Below are positions 44,791-54,808 of a DNA stretch of 64,000 nt, in pieces. The notes beneath the pieces are model-generated. The model was not told the origin of the DNA and searched no databases. It saw only the letters and a program-made list of their open reading frames with translations. The first letter of the stretch is position 1, and each line of letters begins with the position of its first letter. The translations under genes were made by a program, and so were the position numbers. The DNA comes from Podospora pseudoanserina (lineage: Eukaryota > Ascomycota > Sordariomycetes > Sordariales > Podosporaceae), in NCBI RefSeq assembly GCF_035222485.1, contig NC_085924.1, positions 2,914,001 to 2,978,000 on the forward strand, written 5' to 3'.

Positions 44791-45922
44791 CTTGTTGATA
44801 AAAGTGCTGGTTCTGTTAGTATAGGTGGTGGCGGTGGTGGTGGTGGTGGTGGTGGTGATGTTGCTGTTCTTGTTATGAAGGTGATGATGATAATGATAAT
44901 GATGATAATGATGATGATGATATTGATGATGATGGTCTGGAATTCAAATGAGGGAGACTCATGGTTAAATATCGCATGAGAAGCAGCACATGTTGTGTTG
45001 TGATTAAACCAGTTGTCTTGGTTACAGAACTCGACAAGGCCTGTTTCTTTCTCCATTGTGTTGAACTAGTCCGCGACAATGGCATGGTCTTGCATAGATT
45101 TATAGTGTCCAAAGAACAATTCTGAGAGCTAGGTATGTCACTGATGGCCGATGCTCCCGAGGAGTTGCAATTTGGGAGAACGCATCAGCGAAATCGGACA
45201 TTTTTCACTTATCAACAGGATCCACTGGAATACGCCATGGTCTAACCTGTTTCCGACAAGTGCTGCTTCTAGCTCCATGAATGATCCGGGAATAACGCAC
45301 ATTGCAAGGTACTCCGGGCCGAGCACCATCATGACAAAGCAGCCGACACTACGGGAAAACTTTGCAACGCACTTGTATGCTTCAACCTCTTGTAACTTGG
45401 ACCCAGCGACTATGAAAACACTCCCGATTTGTCAGGACATTGCGTCAACTCGGCCCTCGGTGTTGATCGCGTAAATTGACTCAATATACCTAGGGAAGGT
45501 TCCTTGTTGTCGGCCATGCCTATCTGTCGGATCACGGTCGGGTCTGGGGCAAACGGTTTGACTCTATTCCCGGCCGGGGTGCGCCGTTATGGAACCAACG
45601 ACTTCCTGCCGAGACGGCCCCACAGAGACCAAGGATTGAAAGTCGGTGACTGATGAAGTCGATGACTGATAAAAAAGCTAAGAAAAAATTAGGACCGACC
45701 AAATCCCGACGCCCTTTGCACGACATATATGCCCAAGCAGCTTTCCGTTGACTGTTCCTACATTGCAGCTTGTGTTACCTTTCGACCAAAACAATAAATA
45801 GGGGTTCAAGGGGTATCTTAACAGCAACACCAACCTTGGCAACCGGAAGATAACGAAAGAAACCGGAAAACGGCATCCTATCCTCACAAAAACCCAACAG
45901 CGACGACGTTAACACCACAGCC
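44791..45922. other. Intergenic with microsatellites
   Basis: A (GGT)n block and a GAT/AAT block lie upstream of the 2EXR gene. A minus-strand frame near 45138-45400 (FVMMVLGPEYLAMCVIPGSF) looks protein-like but has no recognised family and no good start. The right ~150 bp is the leader of the MFS gene. Confidence 0.5.
44824..44935. repeat. (GGT)n and (GAT/AAT)n microsatellites
   Basis: About ten GGT units with one GGC interruption (44824-44858), then an imperfect GAT/AAT block (44881-44935). Confidence 0.9.
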
Positions 45923-47470
45923 ATGGCGACAGACCTCGAAACAGGGCCACCACCCCCCGTCGCCGGACCAGAAAGAGACATTGACACAGATTCCTCCTCA
46001 CCATCCTCAAAATCACCACCAGTAAAGCCAACAAGAGAAAAGACGGATGGCGCCTCGACGACAGACACAGACTCGGACTCGGACGAAGACGTCGCCCCCC
46101 AACCTCTAGAAACAGGAGGCGTCATATCACGAACCATCAGCCGCCTGACCCGCCAAAGCACAAACTACGACCCCGGCCCTCCCCCCGATGGCGGCGTCAA
46201 AGCCTGGACTGCCGTGTTCTGTGCCCACCTCGTCATCACCAACACCTGGGGCATCATCAACTCCTTTGGCGTCTTCCAACCCTACTACACCACCACCCTC
46301 TCCCGCCCTCCATCCGACATATCCTGGGTTGGGTCAGTGCAAATCTTCCTGCTCTTCTTCATCGGCGCCATCACCGGCCGCCTCACAGACGCAGGTTTCT
46401 TCCGGCACATCTTCGCCCTGGGAACGGTGCTACTCCTGCTGGGGACGTTTACCGTTTCCGCTGCGAGCACGTACAGCCAGGTCTTTCTCAGCCAGGGGAT
46501 ATGCATGGGCCTGGGGATGGGGTGTCTGTTCTGCCCGAGCATCTCGACGGTGAGCACGTACTTTGAAAAGAGGCGGGCGATTGCGCTGGCGGTTGCGGCC
46601 TGTGGCAGTGCGACGGGTGGGTTGATCTTTCCCAGCATGGTGCGCGAGCTGCTGCCCAAGGTTGGGTTTGGGTGGACGATGAGGAGCATTGGGTTTATCC
46701 AGCTTTTGACCTTGGGGGTGGGCTGTGTGTTTTTGAAGCCGAGGATCAAGCCGAGGAAGTCGGGGCCGTTGATTGATTTGGCGGCTTGGAAGGAGGGGGA
46801 GTATGTCATGTATGCGTTGGGGGCTTTTACTGTGAGTTTTGATTGAAAACGCCCCTTGGGGATAGCACAAGACGATGGAGGAGAGCTGACATCAGACAAG
46901 TGCTTTATTGGGTTGTACTTTCCGTTCTATTACGTGGCGTCGTTTAGCAGGGACATCATTGGGCTGGACTTCACCGAGAGCTTGAATTTGTTGCTGGTGA
47001 TGAACGGCGTGGGAGTGATCGGGAGACTAGGCCCGAACGCCGTTGCCGACCGAGTTGGACCTCTCAAGGTGTTTGTTCCTGTGGCGGGACTCTGCGGCGT
47101 TTGTGTCATCTGCTGGATGGCTGTGAAAGATGTGGCGGGCCTCTATGTGTGGTCTTGCTTCTACGGGATGGTCGCCGGTGGTATTCAGAGTCTGTTCCCG
47201 GCCGGACTGAGCAGTCTCAACACCGACGTGCGGAAAGCCGGTGTGAGGATCGGGATGGTGTTTACGACGGTCAGTTTTGCAACCCTGGCAGGCCCGCCAA
47301 TTGCCGGTGCCATCATCACAGCTTGTGATGGGGACTACTGGGGTGCGCAGGTTTTTGCCGGGACAACGTTGCTCATTGGAATGGTGCTTGTCGCGGCCTC
47401 CTTTGTCATCAAGAGCAAGAAGATGATGGCTGAAACTGGGGCAACATCCATATGGAGCGTCAAGGCATGA
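45923..47470 (+). CDS. MFS monocarboxylate-transporter-like carrier (492 aa)
   Basis: Two exons, 45923-46831 and 46901-47470, are joined across a GTGAGT...CAAG intron (69 bp, phase 0). A Ser/Asp-rich cytosolic N-terminus of about 90 residues leads to PPPDGGVKAWTAVFCAHLVI, the usual entry to helix 1 in fungal MCT-like carriers (Mch/riboflavin-transporter relatives). Twelve hydrophobic segments follow. The segment 5 region reads SISTVSTYFEKRRAIALAVA, the MCT-family motif (YF.KRR..A.G.A). Likely a plasma-membrane carrier for monocarboxylates or similar small molecules; the substrate is unassigned. Confidence 0.9.
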
Positions 47471-48503
47471 GTGAGAGGCAAAACACGGGCGGGCAGGCAA
47501 TGCGCCTACCTTTGCTCACATGTATTTACAAACCATGATCTATGTAACCGCATGTTGACGCCGCTGCCAGGGGCTTTCCTTCCCCATATCTACCGAAAAG
47601 AGCAAGGCATCATGTGGCGAACTTTGCCCACTGTCAGTTCTATTCCGTCGCTTGATGCCGCGGCTGTCAAGGTCAAGTTGCTCGCCCAGTGCGACGTGAA
47701 CACTACTATTCCACGAATCAGAAACAACCCCTGTAGCGCGCCTATGTCGATGCTGGGATCAGCTTCTGAACTTGTACAAATCCGGCAAGTCGTCCAAGAA
47801 AGTGCCATAAGCGAGTTTGGCACCCACGTACCTGGTTCACTCAAAGTTGAGATGGTTCCGTTCTTACCTGATCGAGCATGTGAGGTTGTATTGGTGCGAC
47901 ACTTGTGGAGGATAGAGTCGGACTCGGACCGACAAGTATCCTGCAAACTGGAGTCTGCGAGAGAGCCTCAAGTCTCCGGAAAGATCACGGTAAATCGGTA
48001 AATGGAAAGGTCGGCAGAGCTGAAAGGTGAGGCTTTGTTTGAAACATTAAAGCAGACCAAGCTTTGCCTTGAATCACTTCTCTGCCGTCCGAATCTCTTG
48101 TCACCAGCGGAGACACGGGTTGCAACAGCACGGACATAGGAAGTAATCAGGACCACAGTCCACATGTTCACCGTTCGCTCATAGATATGGTTGATGCAAT
48201 GAAGTAGTCCATCGCGCAAAGGCTCCTCTACCCGGAACTCTGCGCAAGCCAAGCCGAGGCCAAGCCCACAGAAGATTCGGTCGGTGGATTTCCGGGACTA
48301 ACACCATGTCGCCAAGGTCCTCCGATAGGCGCGGCTACCACAACAGCACGCGCCGGCGTACTTGTTCCATTAGGAAGTATTCGGAGTGTACTCCGTTCAA
48401 CGACAATCGAAGCATATAATGGACAAGGCGTCCCTTTGAGGCTTCGTTATCCTGTGTCTACTGCCTTGTCCGTCTTTCAGTACAGCCTTGTTGAGCAGCA
48501 ATC
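47471..48503. other. Intergenic, xylanase promoter
   Basis: 3' flank of the MFS gene, then about 0.9 kb before the xylanase. Frames at 47590-48001 and 47968-48252 have no motif. The TATA-like element is listed separately. No GGCTAA XlnR site was noticed in the last 250 bp. Confidence 0.55.
48415..48419 (+). promoter_or_regulatory. TATA box of the xylanase gene
   Basis: CATATAATG context, 85 bp before the start codon, followed by a pyrimidine-rich leader. Confidence 0.5.
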
Positions 48504-49860
48504 ATGCAGACTCTCGCCTTTGTTCTCGCTATCGCCCCGGCGACTGTCCTTGCCCAGTCCCCTCTCTGGGGCCAGTGTATGTGACAGCCTTCCTCAAACA
48601 ATTTCTGCTCGACCAACTAACTTGTCTTGTTTCCAACAGGCGGCGGTCAGGGCTGGACGGGTCCCACTACCTGCGTTTCTGGCTCAGTCTGCCAGAAGAC
48701 CAAGTAAGTAACATCTCTCACAACCAGAGAGTTGCTCCCTTCCCCGCAGGCCATCGCTGACAAGTTTCTCTCCCAGCGACTGGTACTCCCAGTGTGTGCC
48801 CGGATCCGGAGGAGGCAACCCTGCTCCCACCACACCCACCACTCCTACTCCTACCAACGGCGGCGGCGGTGGCGGTGGAAATAGCTTGCACGAAAAGTTC
48901 AAGGCCAAGGGGAAGCTCTTCTTCGGAACCGAGATCGACCATTACCACCTGAACAACAACCCGTTGACCACGATCGTCAAGAACACCTTTGGTCAAATCA
49001 CCCACGAGAACAGCATGAAGTGGGATGCTATTGAACGTGAGTGTCCTTTTTTTTCTTTCTTTTTTTCTCTGGAAAAGCTGGCTCAAGCTAACTTGTCCAT
49101 CACAGCGAGCCGCAATCAGTTCAGCTTCTCCAACGCCGACGCTGTCGTCAACTTTGCTACCGCCAACGGGAAGCTCATCCGTGGCCACACTCTCCTCTGG
49201 CACTCTCAGTTGCCACAGTGGGTGCAGAACATCAACGACCGCAACACGCTGACGCAGGTCATCCAAAACCATGTCACCACCATGGTCACCCGCTACAAGG
49301 GCAAGATCGCCCACTGGGACGTCGTCAACGAGATCTTTGCCGAAGACGGCTCCCTCCGCAACAGCGTCTTCAGCCGCGTTCTCGGCGAGGACTTTGTCGG
49401 CATCGCCTTCCGCGCCGCCCGTGCCGCCGATCCCGCCGCCAAGCTCTACATCAACGACTACAACCTCGACAATGCCAACTACGCCAAGGTCACCCGTGGC
49501 ATGGTCGAAAAGGTCAACAAGTGGGTCGCCCAGGGCATTCCCATCGACGGCATCGGCTCCCAGGCTCACTTGGCTGCCCCCGGCGGATGGAACCCTGCCT
49601 CCGGTGTCCCCGCTGCCCTGAGGGCTCTCGCTGCGGCCAACGTCAAGGAGATTGCCGTCACCGAGCTCGACATTGCCGGTGCCTCAGCCAACGATTACCT
49701 CACCGTCATGAACGCCTGTCTCCAAATCCCCAAGTGCGTTGGCATTACCGTCTGGGGTGTTTCGGACAAGGACAGCTGGAGGTCCAGTGACAACCCGCTC
49801 CTCTTTGACCGCAACTACCAGCCAAAGGCGGCATACAATGCCTTGATGAACGCCTTGTAA
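48504..49860 (+). CDS. Secreted GH10 endo-beta-1,4-xylanase with N-terminal CBM1 (383 aa)
   Basis: Four exons: 48504-48576, 48640-48703, 48777-49036 and 49106-49860. The signal peptide ends near residue 18 (VLA-QSP). A fungal cellulose-binding module CBM1 spans residues 19-53 ([26 protein letters not shown]) and is split by two introns. A Pro/Thr/Gly linker runs to about residue 80. The GH10 barrel follows, with acid/base Glu208 (WDVVNEIF) and nucleophile Glu319 (VTELDIAG); WHSQLPQWV and [14 protein letters not shown] are further substrate-binding landmarks. It cuts internal xylan bonds outside the cell, and the CBM1 tethers it to cellulose-rich walls. Complete and apparently functional. Confidence 0.96.
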
Positions 49861-50177
49861 GGGACGTGTGGTATTCATTCGAGTTGTGGATTTCGGGGGC
49901 AACATACGATGGCGATGGGATTGAACAGTGTGTGTATATATGGAAAGCTTCGAGGCACCTCGTTTTAGAAGCGTAGGTACCTAGACTTCAATCTGATCGT
50001 TTCTACGGTTCGTCGTTGTGTCATGTGAAATGTGTCTGATGTGCACATGTGCAGTTAAATTACCTAGGTCGACACCCAGTCACGGTTTTTTGAGTCACCA
50101 ATCGTTGGGAGTGCATCATGTCTTTCCAACCAACATCACACTTTGACCCAGGTCTCAACCTCTTCAGAACGGAAGCA
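49861..50177. other. Intergenic
   Basis: Xylanase 3' flank and the upstream end of the broken synthetase gene. No further feature. Confidence 0.6.
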
Positions 50178-52123
50178 ATGGCAGCACACCTACCACCCAG
50201 GGAACCTGTCCTCCCAGACCCCGGGAAATGAAACATTCTCATTACCAGCGCCCTTCCATACGTCAACAATGTGCCGCACTTCGATCCTTTCAGCCGACAC
50301 GTTTGCGCGGTACAGCAGAGCGCGCGGCTTCAACTCACTTTACATTGGTGGTGAGCTTGACTTCTCGGTCTGGTGCCCGTACCCGTTTGCTGACTCGCTC
50401 CATAATCAGGTACCGACGAATACGGAACCATCACCAAGGCCTGAGCCCTAGTTGAGAACTGCACCCCGCAAGAGCTCTGCGACAGATACTACGCGATTCA
50501 CGCTGCAGTCTACAAGTGGTTCAACATCAGCTTCGACATCTTTGGTCGCACCACAACACCGCTGCAAACGGAAATCACCCAAGATATCTTCCTGAAGCTC
50601 AAGGACAATGGTTTTCTCGAGGAACGCATGACAACCCAGCTCTGCTGTGAGCAGCACCATTCGTTTCTCGCTGATCGCATCGTGAAGGCGAGTGTCCTGA
50701 TTGTGGCTATGTCAATGTTCGTGGAGACCAGTGCGACCTATGCGGTAAACTTCTCGAGTTCCTGGAGCTTATTCGCCCGCGCTGCAAGGTGGACGGTTCT
50801 GTACCAATTACCAAAGAGACCAAGCATATCTTCTTGGAGCTGGATAAGCTCCAGCCAGAGGTGGAGGCTTTCTTCCAGGAGTCAGCTGCTAAAGGCGAGT
50901 GGTCTAGCAATGGAACATCAATCACAGCAGCGTGGCTCAAGGAAGGACTACAGTCGCGAAGCATTACGAGGGACCTCAAATGGGGCACTCCGATGCCCAC
51001 GAGTTTGGAAGGCTATGAAGAGAAGCTTATCTACTCGTGGTTTGATACTTGGCAAGTTGAAATCCTGTTCCGCTGTTGACTCTGGAAAATTGTGCTCCTT
51101 GCTAACTGACGACAGCATCGGTTACGTATCGATCACAGCCAATTACACCGACCAATGGGAGAAGTGGTGGCGCAGCCGAGACGACGTGCAGCTCTACCAA
51201 TTCATGGGCAAAGACAACGTTGTCTACCACAGCATCATCTTTCCCGCCACCAAAATCGGAACGCATGAACCCTGGACAAAGCTCCATCACCTCTCCACCA
51301 CCGATTACCTCACCTACGAAGGCGGGAAATTCTCCAAGTCTCGAGGAATTGGCGTCTTTGGTGATTCTGCCAGAGAAACCGAGGTGCCCTCAGACATTTG
51401 GCGGTTTTATCTCCTCTACTGCAGGCCCGAGACTGGCGACAGCGAGTTCACCTGGGACGGCTTCATCAGCGCCAACAACAATCTCCTCCTCAAGAACCTA
51501 GGCAACTTTGTTAGCCGTGTCGTCAAGTTTATCAACTCGCGTCATTTCAACAATGTGGTGCCTGACTGGACACAATATGGCGAGTCTTTCTTCGATGCAT
51601 TCAAAGCAGATATCAACCAGCTACTGGCACAATACATCCAAGAGCTTGACGGGGTTAAGCTCCGTGCCGGACTGTTGACAGTGCTCCAGATTTCTCAACG
51701 TGGAAATGGCTTCCTCCAGGCGAGTAAACTTGACAACAGTCTGTACGAGACCCAACCTGCCAAATGCGCCGCCGTCATCGGTCTTGCAATCAATCTGGTC
51801 CACCTGTTGGCCTCTCTCATTTCCCCTTACATGCCCACCACAGCCGCAGCTATCAACTCACAGCTTCGTGCCAACGCACTGCCTATTCTCGAGGAATGAC
51901 TGCCGATTCCATCAGACCGGGACATGAGATCAGTTTGTCACAGCATCTCTTCTCCCGAATCAAACCCGAGAAAGCAGAGCAGTGGCGACAGAAATATAGC
52001 AGCGAGGAGGCCAAGAAGCTGAAAGAGGAGGAGGCCGCATTGAAGGCGAATAATGCTTCGAAAAAGAAGAAGGGGGTGCTACTAAAAAAGCGGGAGGTGC
52101 CTCTGCTGTCCAGCCTTCCATGA
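50178..52123 (+). pseudogene. Broken copy of cytosolic methionyl-tRNA synthetase
   Basis: Pieces of a class I MetRS lie in order: NILITSALPYVNNVPH (HIGH region), SADTFARYSRARGFNSLYIG, GTDEYGTITKA, FNISFDIFGRT, KETKHIFLELDKLQPEVEAF, IGYVSITANYT, KFSKSRG (KMSKS loop), and a Lys/Glu-rich tail. Lesions seen: TGA in place of the residue before NILIT (50229-50231); lost sequence and frame right after NNVPH; a TGA-containing insertion after GTDEYGTITKA; a one-base loss near 50684; and another near 51895. An intron at 51052-51115 uses GC-AG (GCAAGT donor, GCTAAC branch, CAG). A second lies about 50350-50410. Since MetRS is essential, an intact copy should exist elsewhere; this looks like a dead duplicate unless the assembly is wrong. 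Confidence 0.75.
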
Positions 52124-52503
52124 CAGAGGATGTGTTGCAAGTACAGTTTCGACAGAGGCAGCTTTGGATGGCCTGAAACTGAACTGAAGCTTTCTTCTTG
52201 GCGTTGGATAGAATGTAGGTTGTCAAACACATCTTAGACGGAATCACATAGTGAAAATGATTCATAGTCAAAAGTGAGGAGAAAGGTCACGGGCGTATCC
52301 TGTTGTTTTTGCTGAGTTTGGATTCCAGGCAGTTCACTTGAGCATGTAATTGGACTCGTGATGGTGTCTGACCAAAATAAAGTCATCCAAAAGGGCGTTC
52401 TAAGACAACCCAAGTATTGTGTCCGTGACATGCCATTCAATCCTACCTTGCCCTATTTTCTGTCCCTCCACAGTATCTTGGGCGAAGCAAGACCAGCACT
52501 GTA
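52124..52503. other. Intergenic
   Basis: Lies between the tail of the broken synthetase copy and the 3' end of the F-box gene. No gene seen. The synthetase's Lys-rich tail has an alternative frame continuing to about 52174. Confidence 0.55.
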
Positions 52504-54438
52504 TCATCGCAGTCTTTGATGAGTCTTGCTCTCCTCATTGTCAATACTGTTATACTGAATTGCCCCCTCGGGTGGCCGCAACCCCCGTGCCTCCGAACGC
52601 TCTCCCAGGTACTCTTCCGGACTCAAACCTTCGGCGTCGGCTTTCAAGTTGGCAAACTCCTCGAGGGCCGCGCAGTACGGCAGCGGCTCCTCTCGGTCCC
52701 CAGCGTCAGGATCCCAGTCCTCAAACCACTCCCAAGGGTCATCCCCGTATGCCACCCGGCCGTCGCGAGATATGAAACTCCACCGTTCCGTTTTATGACC
52801 ACGAACCGTTCCTCCCTCAGGGACCGGGAAAGCAAATACCAAACCATGGATTTTGTGGCCGGGGACGTGAAAGTATCGGCCCCATGCCCATCTTGGCGCA
52901 GTGCTCCGGCGGTGTTCGACGCTGTCATCCTCCGAGCTTCTCTCGCTCGCGCCGCAGTCGTCTTCGCTTCTCGTGTGTGTGGAGATGAAGACGTGGTTGT
53001 AGGGATTGACCGCATCGTGTACCCGCCGGTCATCGTCGTTGACAGGTGCTTGACCTCGCAAATATCGGAGCAGAGCACCTTCCGTGACAAACTCTGTCCT
53101 AAGCAAGCCATTGCCAGACCTTGACGATTCGGGGTTCAGTAGGGCTTCGTCCCCGACCTCTGAGACACCATCACCAGTGTCATCGTAGACGTCCCCCAAC
53201 AGAGAGGTTTCGCCATACGCCACCTCTTCATTCCGAACTATCTGTATAGACTCTAACTGGAGCCCCTGGATTTGAGCCATGTCTCGTATCTGTTGTGAAG
53301 AGACAGGGATGTTATCGAGGCAGAGATGGCGCAGCGAGGTGGCGTTAGCCTTGATGAGTTGCGGCAAGGGGTCTGGTGAGGGAATCATGGAAGACAGGCT
53401 CAAGGACCGCAGAGCGAATTGACCGTTGCCGAGCCACTTGAGCATGGTGCCTCCAAGAGTCCAGGCTTGAGAATAGTGTTCGACTGACGTTGAGTCGACG
53501 TCCATGCTAAGCTTGAACTGACGTAGGCTTGGCGCTGCATTCAACAGTGCCGTTTCTAGTCCCGCCAACGCATCGCCGGGAAAACCCCTCCTCATCCACT
53601 CCATCATGATTATCTCGAGTGATTCCAGGCCTTTGAATGCCGAGTCCGGGAACGGGCGGGAAAAGGTACAGCTGGGGAACTCGTCATACCAGCGCAGGTT
53701 TGCCACGGCCGATGCCAGTCTACCCATGACGGGGAGGAGGAAGAGAAAAAGCCCATCATTTGTTTCGGGGTTCTCCTCAGTCTCATTTTGGAGGATTTGA
53801 AAGTGACAAGCGTTGATGGGATACTTCAGATCGGGCAAAGTCCTTTGCGAGGTCATGGGACGTGAGACAAAAGTCTGTAGGTTGGGCAGATTGTCGACAG
53901 CTGCTTCGAAAATGGGACGGAACGAGGCAATAGTATTTTCCCGCGTAGCGGCAATCGCATCATAGTCAACGCCATCCCGCGAGGGATCTGCGGGGGTGTT
54001 GAATAGCCAGAACAGGGATGTAGATGCAGTTTCCATGTGCTGATGTAGACCGTCGAGGACGCCAAGTTCCTTGCCGTCCTCAAGGTATATCTTGGCGATA
54101 GTTCTGTTTTTGCTGCTAAAGTCACCGAGGGCGTAGCAAATCTCAAGCCACTCAACTTCCCTCACGTGCTGAACTAGGTGAGGACTGTTGCAAATAGCGA
54201 GAAACGCGTCGCGGTCGGCAATGAGTTTGGATATGTAGATGCGGAAGAAAAGCCGGCTGGCGGCGACCGGGGCGAGGGCACGGCAGCTGAGTCTCAGGGC
54301 TTGGACGTCGTATTGGTCAAGTCGGTCGCTCCATACAATGGATAGCAGCAACTCGGCCGGCAGCGACAAAATGTACATCTTTTCTGGCGGTGCTGGTTCC
54401 CCTCTCACTTGTGTTGACCGCTGCTTTCGTGACTTCAT
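52504..54438 (-). CDS. Large F-box-like protein (644 aa)
   Basis: A single exon from ATG at 54438 (MKSRKQRSTQVRGEPAPPEK then MYILSLPAELLLSIV). The frame is open another 68 codons upstream, but that extension matches the promoter repeats and is rejected. The F-box spans residues 20-65 (LSLPAELLLSIVWSDRLDQY, DVQALRLSCRALAPVAASRLF). A middle region has irregular leucine-rich spacing (LRHLCLDNIPVSSQQIRDMA), then an acidic segment with DDCGASERSSEDDSVE. The last 150 residues are a Trp/Gly-rich domain (DPWEWFEDWDPDAGDREE). The likely role is an SCF adaptor; the substrate is unknown. Confidence 0.82.
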   Translation of the reverse strand: MKSRKQRSTQVRGEPAPPEKMYILSLPAELLLSIVWSDRLDQYDVQALRLSCRALAPVAASRLFFRIYISKLIADRDAFLAICNSPHLVQHVREVEWLEICYALGDFSSKNRTIAKIYLEDGKELGVLDGLHQHMETASTSLFWLFNTPADPSRDGVDYDAIAATRENTIASFRPIFEAAVDNLPNLQTFVSRPMTSQRTLPDLKYPINACHFQILQNETEENPETNDGLFLFLLPVMGRLASAVANLRWYDEFPSCTFSRPFPDSAFKGLESLEIIMMEWMRRGFPGDALAGLETALLNAAPSLRQFKLSMDVDSTSVEHYSQAWTLGGTMLKWLGNGQFALRSLSLSSMIPSPDPLPQLIKANATSLRHLCLDNIPVSSQQIRDMAQIQGLQLESIQIVRNEEVAYGETSLLGDVYDDTGDGVSEVGDEALLNPESSRSGNGLLRTEFVTEGALLRYLRGQAPVNDDDRRVHDAVNPYNHVFISTHTRSEDDCGASERSSEDDSVEHRRSTAPRWAWGRYFHVPGHKIHGLVFAFPVPEGGTVRGHKTERWSFISRDGRVAYGDDPWEWFEDWDPDAGDREEPLPYCAALEEFANLKADAEGLSPEEYLGERSEARGLRPPEGAIQYNSIDNEESKTHQRLR

Positions 54439-54808
54439 GGTTGGATGATGCGCGACGGTATGGAGGTTTAGTATGCATTTCAGCTGGGGAAAGACGTATG
54501 CAGGTATATGTAGGTGCCTCGAGCTTCGGACGAACCCCGGATGAACGCCTATGGACAGGCCTCCAACCCCTGCATTCCATTGCCCAGACATAGTTGGCCG
54601 GGCAGGCATATTTGCCCAGGCATACTCACTCACCCCAGGCATATTTGCCCAGACAGACGGAAAAGCACTGTAGATAAAAGTTGCAGCGATCAGTCAAACC
54701 AACTAGTTCACATATTTATTGATTTGTACTACAGGCTCTAAATTCTCGTCCACAATAGGGCAAGTCCTGGAGCTGTCTACCTAGGTACCTGGCAATTTAA
54801 TCTAGGTA
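54439..54808. other. Upstream region of the F-box gene with a short direct repeat
   Basis: The 16-mer AGGCATATTTGCCCAG occurs at 54604-54619 and 54637-54652, 33 bp apart. In the first copy the flanking GGGCA/TGCCC forms a small inverted repeat. This could be a binding site; nothing links it to a known factor. The left and right parts are promoter and 3' flank. Confidence 0.5.

Noticed and set aside
45138-45400. Protein-like minus-strand stretch (FVMMVLGPEYLAMC...)
   Set aside because: Plausible coding feel but no family, start or end; not enough to call a gene.
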